Assembly (NCBI RefSeq): GCF_933775445.1
Contig: NC_065878.1
Coordinates: forward strand, 11,481,395 to 11,545,394
From: Argentina anserina
Taxonomy: Eukaryota > Streptophyta > Magnoliopsida > Rosales > Rosaceae
Direction: 5' to 3'
DNA: 64,000 nt
Shown in pieces: positions 1 through 11,479 of this stretch. Each line of letters opens with the position of its first letter. Within the stretch, counting starts at the first letter, position 1. Under the pieces are notes generated by a model. It was given only the letters and a program-made list of their open reading frames with translations, searched no databases and was not told where the DNA came from. The translations under genes and the position numbers were made by a program.

Positions 1-996
1 TTATGTCATTTCGATGACGAGATTTAAATATCGAGCGTGTGATTTTGATTTGTACAATATGATGTGAGATTATTGTACGTGATTTTAACATTGAGATTGT
101 TAAATTGTTGATTTGTCTTCGGACATGATTTTGGTACAATATGATGTGAGATTATTGTACGTGATTTTAACATTGAGATTGTTAAAATGTTGATTTGTCT
201 TCGGACGTGATTTGGTACAATATGATGTGAGATTATTGTACGTGTTTGGCAAGTCGGAACCTAGCCTTTGGCCGGACGAAAGTTACGATACAGTTAGAGC
301 TCTAGTCTGTCTGCCTTAGTACTGCATGTGAGATAACGGGTGGTTATCTGCTCATGGGTACTCAGTTTATTTGGATGTTGGGTAGCGGGTGGCTATCCAA
401 TATCAGCGGTGTATTACGAGAGGGGTAACAGATGTGTACCAGCGTTCTTGGTACCCGTATTATAAATGCATTTGGGTAACCATAAGGGTTACTTAATTTC
501 TCATGAGCGCTTCTTTTTATTTGGGACAACCAGATGGGCCGTCCACTGACTCATGAGTGCATTTATATTTGTTTGATTTGTGGATTTTCGTATATATTGA
601 TATGCGAGTTATATATTTTCATTTTACTCATACGAGCTGTAAAGCTTACCGGGTTTGTGTTTACAATCCCGGTGCACCAATTCGATGGTGTAGTGGATAA
701 CTCCGCAGGTGTGGATTAGCGGGAATTGACGGACCGCTCAGAGGACTTGAAGTTATTTATCTCCAGCTTGCGTGAGGATTTGGTGTGACTATCTTGTGAG
801 GATTATACATTTCCAATTGATATAATGTTGAATTATATGTTTGGTTTGTAATAATTGGTTTCTGAGTTGTATTGAGAACTCAGTGATGATCCGCTGTGCA
901 CGTTAAATGATTTCGATTTTAAATTGAGATTGTTTTAGTGTTCTAACGACTTTGAAATTTTTGAGTTTTTAGGCTTGAAATTTTAGGGTCGTTACA
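1..996 (+). mobile_element. 3' part of a Ty3/gypsy-like LTR
   Basis: The segment ends with GGGTCGTTACA at 986-996, a terminal pattern common in plant chromovirus (Tekay/Del-type) LTRs, and contains no gene-like frame. The right part has the low-complexity texture of such LTRs. The left end lies outside the window, so length and target-site duplication cannot be judged. No primer-binding site follows position 996, so this is a solo LTR or a 3' LTR, not a 5' LTR. The lineage call rests on remembered terminal motifs and is tentative. Confidence 0.5.
44..247 (+). repeat. ~81-bp tandem repeat, about 2.5 copies, inside the LTR
   Basis: The phrase TACAATATGATGTGAGATTA recurs starting near 53, 135 and 215, each time followed by TTGTACGTG. 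The first two units are almost identical and continue into CATTGAGATTGTTAAA and CTTCGGAC. The third is truncated after TTGTACGTG. Spacing is about 80-82 bp. Confidence 0.85.
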
Positions 997-3346
997 ACAG
1001 TTGTTACAAAAGAAGAATTTGAACAGTCAAGAGAATTTGAAAAGTCAAAACCGAATTTTCGGAAATGCAAAAAGAACCTGCGTTCCGACCCTCAATTCGG
1101 TGTTGCATTCGTGTCCGCAGGTCGTACGAGTTTCTCTTGTGACCTGGGATTTGCACCCCCCCCTGTGCGTGCGCGAGAGGATATAAAAAGGGCTTACACA
1201 CTTTACAATCCATACATAATGGATTCTATATAAAGTCTTTTCAACACTTCTTTTTTCCAATGTGGGACAAACACATTTCCCTCATTCTAAGTAGCCATCT
1301 TTGAGTGACAATTTCTTATTCACCCACAAACCAAATTACACAAACAAACATATGATCTTGTAACCCTCATTATGGAAAACTCATATCTATGTTCATCTTT
1401 AATTAATTATAAGTTTAACTTACTTTAATTAATCAATTAAAATTTGGTTTTAAATGGTTTATTAACCATTTTTTCAACAAAAACTACTTTGCTAACCAAT
1501 AATATGTCAGTGGACTAGAATTATATGCATATTAACTTGAGTATTATTACTATGTCGTCGTTCCAAAATTATGTGAAAAATCGATGAATGAATCAAATAA
1601 TGGAAATCAACCCAATTTATTTGCTTTCGTCACACAATTGTGTTCTTAATATACAAGGTAGAGAAAATCAATTCACATGACTAGTAAAGTATCATTGATC
1701 AATTAAACTTGATTCAATGTTTCAACTTTTAACATAGTACGTACTAGATGTAAGTCACGTAACCAACTACTTAGATGAATATTTCCGATCATAGGATTAA
1801 CATGTCAAGGATGTTTGGCGATCATGTCGTTATGGTTATGAAAGATCATCTCATTTTAACTTGTAACTAATCAGCTAGGTTATATCAGCCATGAACTATT
1901 TGCTAATTGCCAGCAGTAAGTATAGCTCAGATCGAATAGAGGATAATTAACATGCATGTACATGTAGCAGCTAATTAAGATCATATAATACCAATGCAAT
2001 ATAGCGTTGTTGTATCATTTGCATGTGTTTCATGCTAGATCGATCGTACACGCACACAAAGTGATCAAGCGCGCTTTTGCTTGCAAGTCGGATAAGAGGA
2101 GAGGTTGAAGGTATGAAGCTGAAGCAACCATGTGACTCATCTTAATGACTGTTTGGAAAGAAAGGGTAGTGTGGACCTAAGGAACGAAGGAACATCTATT
2201 GGGTGTAAGTCATCATGCTTTGTATTATTAACTATTTGATCATCACTGAAAAATTAGGAAACAAATTATTATAAGAAGCAAGCAAGCAAGAAAAAGAGAT
2301 TTATTGGAGGGCAAGGAAGAGGATGGCTTCATTGTCAATTCAAGAGCCTACCCCAATGAGAGGGGTTTGGTTGTTTCTCATAAATGGCCAGAACAGGTAC
2401 GTACAGTGGGAGCAAGAGAGACCTTATCAACTTGTGTACTTGGGATCGATACAGATATTTCATAGACTATATATATGGTTCAACACAGTACTACAAAGCA
2501 AAGCATGTCTAAGAAGAAGAAAAGATCAAAGAATTCCTTCGCTTGGAATGAATGGCCAAGAACCAAACAACATCTCTTGTCAAAGAATAAAAAAGAAAGA
2601 TCCCAACAACACCCACCACTTTAACCTTCATTCACATTTCATATTAGCTAGCAAGCTAGCGCTTCTAGTTTCTCCTTTGTGTTTGTCTGGATTAGTTTTG
2701 CTTGGAACAATAATACAGATGAGGGTGGAGGGCCTAGCTAGAAATCTATTAAAGGGGCTTTGAATGAATCTGTGAATAGTTAATAGCCAGCAGCAGGCTT
2801 TAGGTACTCTGAATTCTTAGGCAATAAGGAATCCCAGAAGAGCATTCAATTCTTGTTTCTTAAGACTCAACAAAGCAACGAGGGTGTAAGTCTCTGCTGT
2901 AACAGAGAGACGCGACAAACCCTACACAAAATACTGATCAATGATCATCTCCTTCTATATGTACCCACGCAGAAAAGACTATATCCAATCCCCTCCAAGT
3001 TTCCCAGAAGAAACAAGAACATATCAGCTGGGTAAAATTTACAGAACCTAGAAATCTGATTTCGATTTGTGCTTAATTATATTAAAAATGAATAGATGAA
3101 TTAAAGTTCATGCATGCTAAGTGTTCATCAATGATAATGCTGATTCTGATCCCAACAGAAGGTACCTTATTTTATTAACAGCGTACTAGAAAAACATAGC
3201 CAGTGAAAGAGAAGAACTCAAAGATCAAACCACTCTCCATGGAAACTAAACAAGCTTAGCTAGCTACTATCAGGCAAGTCCGTACGTACGTACTTATATA
3301 TATAGCAACTAACATTTGTTCTGTAAAACACAAGCCCGCCCTCTAA
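997..3346. other. Intergenic, no supported gene
   Basis: AT-rich sequence with stops in all frames apart from short chance frames. A TATA-like ATATAAAAAG sits at 1181-1190, but no gene starts downstream. A 146-codon frame at 2323-2763 has no recognisable domain and a donor-like GTACGT near its 25th codon; it could be a transcribed non-coding region and I do not call it a gene. GTAC and GCATGC repeats are scattered through the stretch. Confidence 0.6.
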
Positions 3347-3838
3347 TCAACACATTACATCCTTCAGAAGCTTATACCTTCGTGTAGCGGTTCTCGGAGA
3401 CGGCACAGGGCTGCTGTGGTTCTTCCCTGCGGCCGCCTTCTCTCCGCTACCACCCATCTCTTGATCACGGGGTGTATGATGATCGTGTTGCTTGATCTTG
3501 TCCCCAGAATACTCCGACCGGCTCGCAGAAGCTGCCGATTTCTTAGAAGAGCTACCTCCGCCGTGCCTAGTCGTGCTCGTCTCTTCACTTCGGCACCAAT
3601 CGCATAGCTCAATCGGTTCCGCGTATTCACTATAGTAGTTGCTGCAATACCTAAATATATTGACCACAAATTAGTTCAAGCACAAAATGTAACGCGATCA
3701 GATGCACATGGCATTTGCTTAATTGGTCAATATTTTTATTCTCATCTTTATTAGCATTAATTAAACATTAAGATCTTCGCCATGCTAATTGCTTGCATTG
3801 TAAACATGTATATCTCTGTGTTGATGAGAATGCATGGT

Positions 3839-3881
<43 letters not shown>

Positions 3882-4281
3882 TGTATGTATGTATATTAGC
3901 CCCATATATAGTGAGCATCATCGATCATGCATGGTGATGGTACCATAATAACATAGGTTAGTTGAGACTTGAGTGGGTGTTTTATTGAGATGGGTATTCT
4001 ACCATTCAATTACCAGTACCTATCAAACACGATGATATATATATATATATATAATGATGATATGATTCAAATATGCATACGATGTCTTATAAATAGAGAC
4101 TCAGACATACACACCGACATGTATGAATATAGGTAATTACTGATTAAGACGATGATGATTATGAAATGACAGAGATGAATGAAATGAATCCATACGAGTG
4201 TTGAAAGCGGTTGCGGCATTTGTTGCAGCGGAAGAGCTTGTCAGGAAAACCCACGTCACCGCACATGCAGCAAACACTCAT
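3347..4281 (-). CDS. Small PHD-type zinc-finger protein, two exons, 129 aa
   Basis: Exon 1 is 4281-4196 and exon 2 is 3650-3347, joined across a 545-bp GT-AG intron (donor CTC|GTATGG, acceptor TTTAG|GTATTG). The splice splits the Ser29 codon and restores a continuous zinc finger. Zinc ligands are visible as Cys4/Cys7, Cys19/Cys22, His28/Cys31 and Cys45/Cys48, the Cys4-His-Cys3 pattern of a PHD finger. The finger starts almost at the N-terminus (MSVCCMCGDVGFPDKLFRCN). The remaining ~75 residues are Ser/Lys/Arg-rich and probably disordered, ending in RRYKLLKDVMC. Plants have a family of short proteins of this layout annotated as RING/FYVE/PHD-like. A nuclear or chromatin-reader role is family inference; the methyl-lysine cage residues cannot be judged. 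The start is the first ATG after a GA-rich leader. Confidence 0.87.
3841..3879. repeat. (TA)n microsatellite in the PHD-gene intron
   Basis: An uninterrupted TA tract of about 39 bp in the single intron of the PHD-type gene. A second, shorter TA tract lies at 4035-4053. Both are likely length-polymorphic. Confidence 0.95.
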
Positions 4282-4371
4282 CTTCTTCGTCTTCTTCAAG
4301 CTCGAGGACAATCCCAAGCTTCAGTCGATTAAAACGCAGAAGAAACAGAAACCCAGAATCCAAATCCAAGT

Positions 4372-4460
4372 AGAGAGAGAGAGAGAGAGAGGGGGGGGGG
4401 AAGCTTAAGAGTCTAGAGAGAGAGAGAGAGAGAGAGAAAGAGAAAGAGAAAGAGAAAGCG
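4372..4460 (-). promoter_or_regulatory. GA/CT-rich leader of the PHD-type gene
   Basis: Plus-strand (GA)n at 4372-4390, a run of ten G at 4391-4400, (GA)n again at 4415-4437 and a GAAAGA tract to 4460 read as CT-rich in the direction of the gene, 90-180 bp upstream of its ATG. CT-rich 5' leaders are common in plants and GA repeats can bind BPC/GAGA-type proteins; binding here is inference. Confidence 0.55.
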
Positions 4461-4465
4461 AGAGA

Positions 4466-4477
4466 CTTATATATGAG
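4466..4477 (-). promoter_or_regulatory. Candidate TATA box for the PHD-type gene
   Basis: Reads CTCATATATAAG on the minus strand, about 190 bp upstream of the ATG and just upstream of the CT-rich leader. That is a suitable position for a core promoter with a ~150-nt 5' UTR. Confidence 0.45.
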
Positions 4478-4529
4478 AAAGTAATGGTGGAGCTGAGTCG
4501 GTTTGTGAAATCCATATTTATACATGAAA

Positions 4530-5063
4530 TAAATTTACTTTTTCAGTAGAATATTAACAATTTGGATATATATTTATACACAGGTAGACCACAGGTTGCT
4601 TGCAGTCGTTTTCAGTTAGGGCAGGAGGGAGAAAAGATGTGAACCTTAAAATAGCTTAGAGGTGAGAAAATGACACTTGTGTCCCCTGCATGAGCTTGCT
4701 TCGTATCATTTCTTATTTTTATTTAGTTGTTCACATATGCCCAATATAATTAGTACGTTACAACTTACGAGTGCTATGACTACGCTCGGCAACACTGAGT
4801 GTGATGAACGCGATCCAGGATGAGATCATTGAGATGCATGTTATCATGTGTAGGAAGTTGAGGAACTCAGAACATAGTTTCAGATTTCATCGTACGTACA
4901 CTAACAACTATATCCCATCGATTGGGCCGATTGGCAAGATCTTGATATTTCTAATGATATAAATTACTTGCACTTTACGTACATCTTGATGTGGTTGCTG
5001 GCATGCTGTCGATTTTTTATATTACGTGCTACACAACTTGTTCCATGCATTGAATATATATGT
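4530..5063. other. Intergenic upstream of the PHD-type gene
   Basis: No open frame, RNA gene or clear repeat. This is presumably the distal promoter of the minus-strand gene ending at 4281. It ends at the 9-bp duplication flanking a MITE. Confidence 0.5.
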
Positions 5064-5258
5064 GGAAAATTCTTATATGCGGACCTCCCCACCACGTGGT
5101 TATGGGGCAAGCCAATCACTTATTAGAAATTTATTTCAGTATTCCAATATTATCCTCACTTAAATAACCATCATACCCAAACTACTCCCTGCTAAGCTCT
5201 TTATTGGACAGCCCCACCGCCGCCACGTGGTGGGGTTGCCCCACGGAAGAACTTTCTC
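5064..5258. mobile_element. MULE-type MITE, 195 bp, perfect 9-bp TSD
   Basis: TATATATGT flanks the element on both sides (5055-5063 and 5259-5267), a perfect 9-bp duplication typical of Mutator-like elements. The termini are imperfect inverted repeats of roughly 35 bp: GGAAAATTCTT at the left against GAGAAAGTTCTT read inward from the right. Both continue into the identical core CCCCACCACGTGG (about 5086-5098 and its complement near 5225-5237). There is no coding capacity. Each TIR carries a CACGTG G-box. Confidence 0.8.
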
Positions 5259-5267
5259 TATATATGT

Positions 5268-6897
5268 AGTGCATGGCATGCATCTTAGATATTTTAATTC
5301 TTTTTGGTCGATGTGAAGATGAATCAAACAGAGGATTTCATTACCGGCATGTAGTTTGATTCCATGAGGCAACTTATGGTGCATACATAGTTACGGACTT
5401 GAGGATTAATTTGTCTCGTCAATTCCGTCATCCTTTTTCACAAATAATAATAATAATAATAATAACTAATTGTTAGGATCTTCAAAGCATGTATACATTT
5501 ATCGGTGAGTTATGTTGGTTAAATAATTTAACTAATAATATAGAAATCATCAATTCAAATCTCACTAAAATATACTTAAGAGTACGTGTGTGTGAGTTAT
5601 TTAATACAATGTAGTGGAAGAAAAAAAAAGGCATGCATGCATTTACGTATAATAGAATCGGGCCTCCACAACTTTGTGATCACATGCATATAATAATGTG
5701 TAATACTTTTAAACTGCCACAGACAGTTTCATAGTTAGAATTCTCGAGTTTCAACTTTCAACTCTCTACATGCAAGAAAATGAAGATATTATCAATGAGT
5801 GAGGATGCGAACTAGCTTGACTAAAAAACATGTATTAAACTCAGTAAAGTGTAATTGATACAATCTGATGATTCTACTGCCATCGTAATTGTTCTACATT
5901 AGTATGTACAAGGATACGTATCAGCTATAATGTCAAATTGAAGTGATTCTAGTTGATGTGGCTCAAACTCGAAATGAGGAGTGGTGTCACGCGCTTTTGG
6001 ATTGAAAACTAAGAAGAGGTAAAAGGTAAATCGAGTCTTCATGAAAGAAATAATGCTCAACTCAGAAACCCTCTGCTGTCGTTTTAAGAGGGCCGGGGAT
6101 CTATCCGTCATTATATTAATAGTGCCGGATAATTTGATGAATACCATAATGCTACAGTGCCTCACAGGTAATTAGAACGGTACAGTGGAGAAGATCGGGA
6201 CGGTCCAGGGAGGACTAAAAGCCACAAGTGACGGGTAATTGGAATTGGACGGTCCGGAATGAGCGGAATGACAAGTCGTGTGTTTAGCACATAAAATATT
6301 GTAGCTCGTGTTGCTGATAAGTATTGGGTGGGTCCCATTTTTCCTGGGATTCGGGTACCCGTTTTGGCCTCCAATTACTGGGGGGCTGCTTCTATATTTT
6401 TGTATGTTTTTATTTTTTAAGGAGATTCTATTGTCACCTACATATTCTGATTTTTGTTTTATCTATCTTTTGTATTAACGTCACGTCATTTAAATGACTA
6501 AATATTGTGATATGATTTGCACAAAAGTCCATAACATGCATCATTAACCCCACACGGGCAGTTCAATTTTCTATAATCACACACTATTTGGCTATATAAA
6601 TATGTATCTCTTATCTATAACAGAGTAAGCCTCATAAACTTCTACTCTCACATTTCTCCTACCTAACTTTAAACATATTTATCTTGTAGCTGACTTAGGC
6701 ATCAGGAATCCCGACGTAACACCTTGTGTAGTTTTATTCTTACCTATCCACATTTTCGATATCCATCCTAAACAGAGAAGAATTCTTTGTGACAAAAAGT
6801 TCAAAATTTGGGAGGTCGAATAACCCTATTACTACATGGCATATATGGGTTCCTGTTTTTCCTTCATGCGCCATGAATTACTAAGATATAATTATTT
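5268..6897. other. Intergenic, nothing recognised
   Basis: AT-rich with a short (AAT)n run near 5445-5463. Two chance frames of 70-88 codons around 5900-6374 on the minus strand have no domain-like composition. The segment 6170-6390 is slightly more GC-rich than its surroundings but matches nothing I recognise. Confidence 0.5.
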
Positions 6898-7136
6898 ATT
6901 TGAGTAATTATTCTGTGTATCCAGAACACTACGTAACACCACGTGATATTTTTATGTGGTTTACACAGCCAATCATATTACTCCATGATATAATAAAAAT
7001 GCATGTGGTGAAATGTAAAAATATTATTTAAATATGAATAACCAATCAAAAATAAACATAATAAAAATGTATTAATAATAATAAAAAGATACACCACGTA
7101 GACTATGTACCGAATACATATAATAATTTTTCTATT
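6898..7136. mobile_element. MITE, copy 1 of a two-copy family
   Basis: Starts with GAGTAATTATTCTGTGTA near 6901 and ends with a diverged inverted version (AATAATTTTTCT near 7121-7132). An ACCACGTGA motif lies inside the left end and its inverted counterpart CACCACGTAG inside the right end. The left end and the CATGCATGTGGTGAAA segment recur at 55069-55294, which defines a dispersed non-coding family. No clean duplication could be fixed for this copy. Confidence 0.6.
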
Positions 7137-7924
7137 TGTGAAAATAAAATACATCACTTTCATATAAGTTTTCGGTTACAAAAGAGTGGCATGCAAGATG
7201 TTGAACATATTGGAGTGGTTATTCATATTCTCAAACAAAAATGACATGCATATTTTCCGATCAATAGTAATAATGAAGAACAATTGCGTGCACCGAAGAC
7301 TCCAGAATGAGATTGTAAATTGCCATGAAATCTTAATCTTGTTTTGAATAGGCGTGTGAGTCCTCTCAAAACCAGTTCATTAGGATCCAATCCAAATTGA
7401 GTGAAAAGAGTTTATCTAAGTAACAACGCACGACAGTCGAACACCATTTTCCTCTTTTAGTTGAAATACGTACGTGCCCGAAAGTTGATGAACGCAACAA
7501 CCATGCAATACGAGAATATCTTTGTTATTTGAATTTAATTCTTATCGAAATTAATTTCAAATCTCGGCTACATTTATCTTTGTTATTTGATACTGAGTTT
7601 CTTTGCCAAGAACCTTAAGTCTCCTGTAGATAATTTTATGATAAGATGTTTGGGAAAGATAGAGATCGATATGTTTTTAATTTATGCTATCGCATTGGAT
7701 TTTAGAGTACAAGTAATAATATTCATCTGTGAACTTTTTTTTTTATCAATTCATGCGTCAACTTAGGAGTACGGTTTTTGTTTGTAATTTTGTTTATTTC
7801 ATCGAAATAACAGCCTTATGAGTACGAGTAAAAAGGTTTTTACACGCATCAAAATCATGAATGAATATGAAAGCATCAAACTCAATTTCCATGTCTCTGT
7901 TCACAACAATTTGTCTAGGAGATT
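7137..7924. other. Intergenic, nothing recognised
   Basis: No frame with domain-like composition and no repeat pair seen. It lies between a MITE and a retroelement RNase H remnant. Confidence 0.45.
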
Positions 7925-8135
7925 ACGTTTTCAGAAACCATGAAGGGGCCACTAGGCCAGGGTGGGGTTGTAGTGCCAAAGCGTTTGAATTGGAAAGGCT
8001 ACCATTCCAACTGCTGAGGCTGTTGCGCTGCTTTAAGAGACAGCCTAATCCGGGAATGAGATTATTGCTTCCAGAGCATCAAGAAGCTCTGCTTCCTTGT
8101 AAATGATGTTGTAAATGGAAAGGTAGATATATCGT
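7925..8135 (+). pseudogene. Decayed LINE RNase H-like (RVT_3) fragment
   Basis: Reading through at least one frameshift and two stops gives IPTAEAVA, ALRDSLIRE, DYCFQSIKKL and VNDVVNGKVD in order. These match the conserved block of plant LINE RNase H domains (AEA-A-ALRDGL, then G-x-x-S-I-x-x-E-x-D, then VNGK). The catalytic Glu of the AEA motif is kept; the downstream Asp is lost. No poly(A) or target duplication was found, so the copy is old. Confidence 0.55.
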
Positions 8136-9009
8136 TGACGTTTGCTCAAAATCATCAGGAAAATTGCAAATGTTTTATAGAAGTAAATTTACTCACCACC
8201 TTAAGTTCTCAATCTTCATCGTTACTCACATATATTAATGACATGTGTCTATTCGCTCTTTTCTCACTAATTATGGTTACTCTAATAAATTTATTACTTT
8301 TTGAGTTTAATTATAAATCTTTTTTTTCTTTTTTAAATCATATCAAGATTAAATAACACTTAGGTTTCTTCCTTCTCCTCACATTTTTTCAATTGTGTAC
8401 GTTCTTCTCATTTGTGGTAATTGAAAATTTGGAATAAATTAATTTCCTATTCATTGGTACCTTTGATAATTATGTATTTTGAGAAGGTAAATTAAAGCAA
8501 TAACAACTCATGTAGAGATAGCAATCCACCAAAGAACCAAATTTGGTATTTAGCTCGAGTGGAGAAACTTTGTGGAGGCCGAGGTAGGAAGAGTTTTCCA
8601 CAAAATGGCTTCGTTGTTGATACCAAGCGGCAGATGCTAAATGCAGAAATGGTATTTTGGAGAAGAAATGGCCACTGCTTGTCTTTTGGAAGCATTATTT
8701 CCTCTGAAGCCTGTTTAATTCACCAAAATCAATTCATCATTGTTTAAGTCAATATCCAAAACTGAAAATACTGGACAAACGAACACAGCTAGAGAGCATG
8801 AATTAACCTAAGTGTCCAAAACTCTAAGCAATTCTATTTGCAGCAGAAGAAGAATATGCAATTCCATTATGCTTTGATGATTATGCATGATTGTGAATAT
8901 GTGATGGTTAATAAAAGAATAAAATATTGGTCACACCTTACAATTTTAGGATCTTAATAGTTTACTCATTTTGTTCTCAATTTTAACTGATCACTCCATA
9001 TATTCCCAA
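8136..9009. other. Intergenic, possibly old retroelement debris
   Basis: A 62-codon frame at 8559-8747 has a plausible composition but no recognised domain. The rest is AT-rich and featureless. Confidence 0.4.
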
Positions 9010-9665
9010 TTTTTTACTAATTGCTCCATTTTTTTGTCATTTTTATCTAAAATGGATGTTAATTATCTTCTAATTTCCTCAAATACCCTTGGCCCCTTGG
9101 GTGTCATTTCTTATCCTTTCTTTTTGTCTTTGCAAAAAACTTGGGTCCGGTACGGACGAACTCGCGATCATCTATATTTACCAATGGCCATGATATCTAT
9201 TTTCTTTTCTTTATATTAATAATTTAATTAATTAAATAAAGAGGGGTGCAATGATGCAAATAAGAGAGATTGAAACCAAGATAAAATCAAACAAGGAAAA
9301 GCTTGTCCATTGATCAATAAAGAAAGATTGGAGAAGAAGTGAAGAACCCAACGTTTGAAACCCATAAGAATTTGATTAAAAAAACCCAGAAGAAAAACTG
9401 AAATTAGAAAGAACAAATCCAACTAACAAAATCACCCCCATAAAGAGCTTGTGCAATGATCATGGTTAAGTTTTTAATTTGCAGTTGTAAAATTCTTGAA
9501 TTGAAGATCAACAATACTGGTTTGATATTATGTGTGGCATCAAAGAAGGGAGGAAAAAAGAATAAAAATTAGAAATATATTTCACAAGGGTATTTGTGGA
9601 AGTTAGAAGATAATTAATATCCATTTTGGACAAAATGACAAAAAATGGAGCAATTAGTCGAAAAT
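9010..9665. repeat. Inverted repeat with ~83-bp arms and ~490-bp spacer
   Basis: The left arm at about 9010-9092 (CTAATTGCTCCATTTTTTTG through AAAATGGATGTTAATTATCT to AAATACCCTTG) reappears in inverted form at about 9582-9665 (CAAGGGTATTTGTGG through ATTAATATCCATTTTGG to GGAGCAATTAG). The arms match at most positions. This fits a non-autonomous TIR element or two inverted copies of a short repeat. No coding content in the spacer is convincing. Confidence 0.7.
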
Positions 9666-10150
9666 TGGCAAATTTGCTTCCAATGTTTTCTCCTCCATTT
9701 TTTTCACACACATGTTATGGGGAAGCAAATTCATTGCGGACACAAATACCGCTCATGAAAGTGACATACTTCGACAAGGTGAAATTAATTTGGTTAATTA
9801 ACAGAATTTCAACCTTGACTTCATGTGTCTTGGAGTTCGATAATGTAAACTCGGGTTTGTCCAAGAGATTTTCCATTGTGATTTTTTTAGAATATAAAAT
9901 AGCAAAATACATGATAATCATGGGCCAATGTTAACCTTATTACCCTGAAAATGAAAATTATCCCATAGTATGAAATTACAGGTCGCAAATTGATTTTTTC
10001 TTACAAGAGATACTTCCTCTAGATGACATCTTTAATTAAATTTACACGTTAATGGTGATGGTGATGGTGTTAAAGAGGCGTAGGTTGGTTGGAAAAGCCG
10101 CAAATACCAATATATTTATTGCTAAATCCACTTCTAAGTTTCAGATATAT
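9666..10150. other. Intergenic, nothing recognised
   Basis: AT-rich, no supported reading frame or repeat. Confidence 0.4.
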
Positions 10151-11012
10151 AGGAGCAAGTTCACTTGTTGGGTTATTGTGAGGTTATGACCTGGGTCAAT
10201 GGTGTGACTGTGTGACGGTGTGACTTGGGTCGCTTTGGGTTATCGCAGCTTACACTCGTTGTTTTTGTTTCTGAGTTGTCATTAGACAATGACTGTGTAT
10301 TGTATTTTATAACATGTTTTAAAATGTGTAAAATTGGATACAACTTTATACAACAATAAATGAACTTGAATGTAAAATAGGGTTATAGGTATTTATAGAA
10401 ATTTCATAAGAATTGTTTTGCCCTATTTTTTTCAATATCATTTTATTTTGTTGGTGTTATGCATCTTAATTAATATTCTATTAATTATAGAGTACATATC
10501 ATGAACTAAAAACCAAATGCTATTCTAAGGCCCAGTTTGGTACAGCTGTGCTGTGAGTAAAATGACTTTTGAAGCTGCTGTGAGTAAAATGACTTTTGAA
10601 GCTGCTGTGAGAGAAAACAGTTGAGGCGTTCGGTAAATTGTTTTCAAAACTGTTGTGGGAGCGAAAAGCTATTATTTGTGTTTGGTAAATTATAAACAAA
10701 AAGGGCTTTTAGTATGTATAATTACCAAAATATTAATAAATGTTTAAAGTTTTATTAAAATGGACAAAATGATTCATTAACTTTTAATTTGTGTATTAAT
10801 TATTTGAATTATACACTATGAGACATTCCAATTGCTAGTATAATTGTTTGCAATTGTTTTAGTTATACGTTATTTGAACCAAATAAAAAATTTACGTTAA
10901 ACTCTTAAAATAACCAGGTCAAAATTCATCCAGAATATTACACAAAATATTTATCCACCATAATTAAATAGAATAACTACACAAAATATATTAGAGTCGA
11001 TTTAAATTGCAA

Positions 11013-11444
11013 CTACAATGCATCCATTAGACTTTGTGCAATCATATTTCTTAGCACCACCATTTCTTGTCTCCCCGCACCATTTTCTTCATACTCATTA
11101 TCCTCCATATCATCACCAATTTCTTCATTTGGGTAATCATCATCTTCATCAAAATCTTGATCTTGTTGAGCATACCTTCTTATATAATTATGAATAGCCA
11201 TGGTAGCAATAACTATTTTTACTTGTTTTTCATAAGAAAAACTTGGCATATCACGTAAAATACTCCATTTTTTTTCAAACTCCAAATGTATGCTCAATTA
11301 TACTCCTAAGGGAAGAATGTGCAATACTTCTTTATGACCCGTAGGTTCATCACCTATACGAAAATGTGGAAGGTGATATCGCTCATTTCGTTGTGGATAA
11401 CCGGCATCCACTAAATAATATTTTCCTGAAATAAAGAGTAAAAA

Positions 11445-11479
<35 letters not shown>

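Noticed and set aside
2323..2763. 146-codon plus-strand frame
   Set aside because: No domain, no conserved-looking composition, and a donor-like GTACGT after 25 codons; long enough to arise by chance in 64 kb.
11446..11475. TA-rich tracts (also 36791-36810, 38101-38114) as replication origins or matrix sites
   Set aside because: Plain dinucleotide microsatellites; nothing in the sequence supports a specific function.
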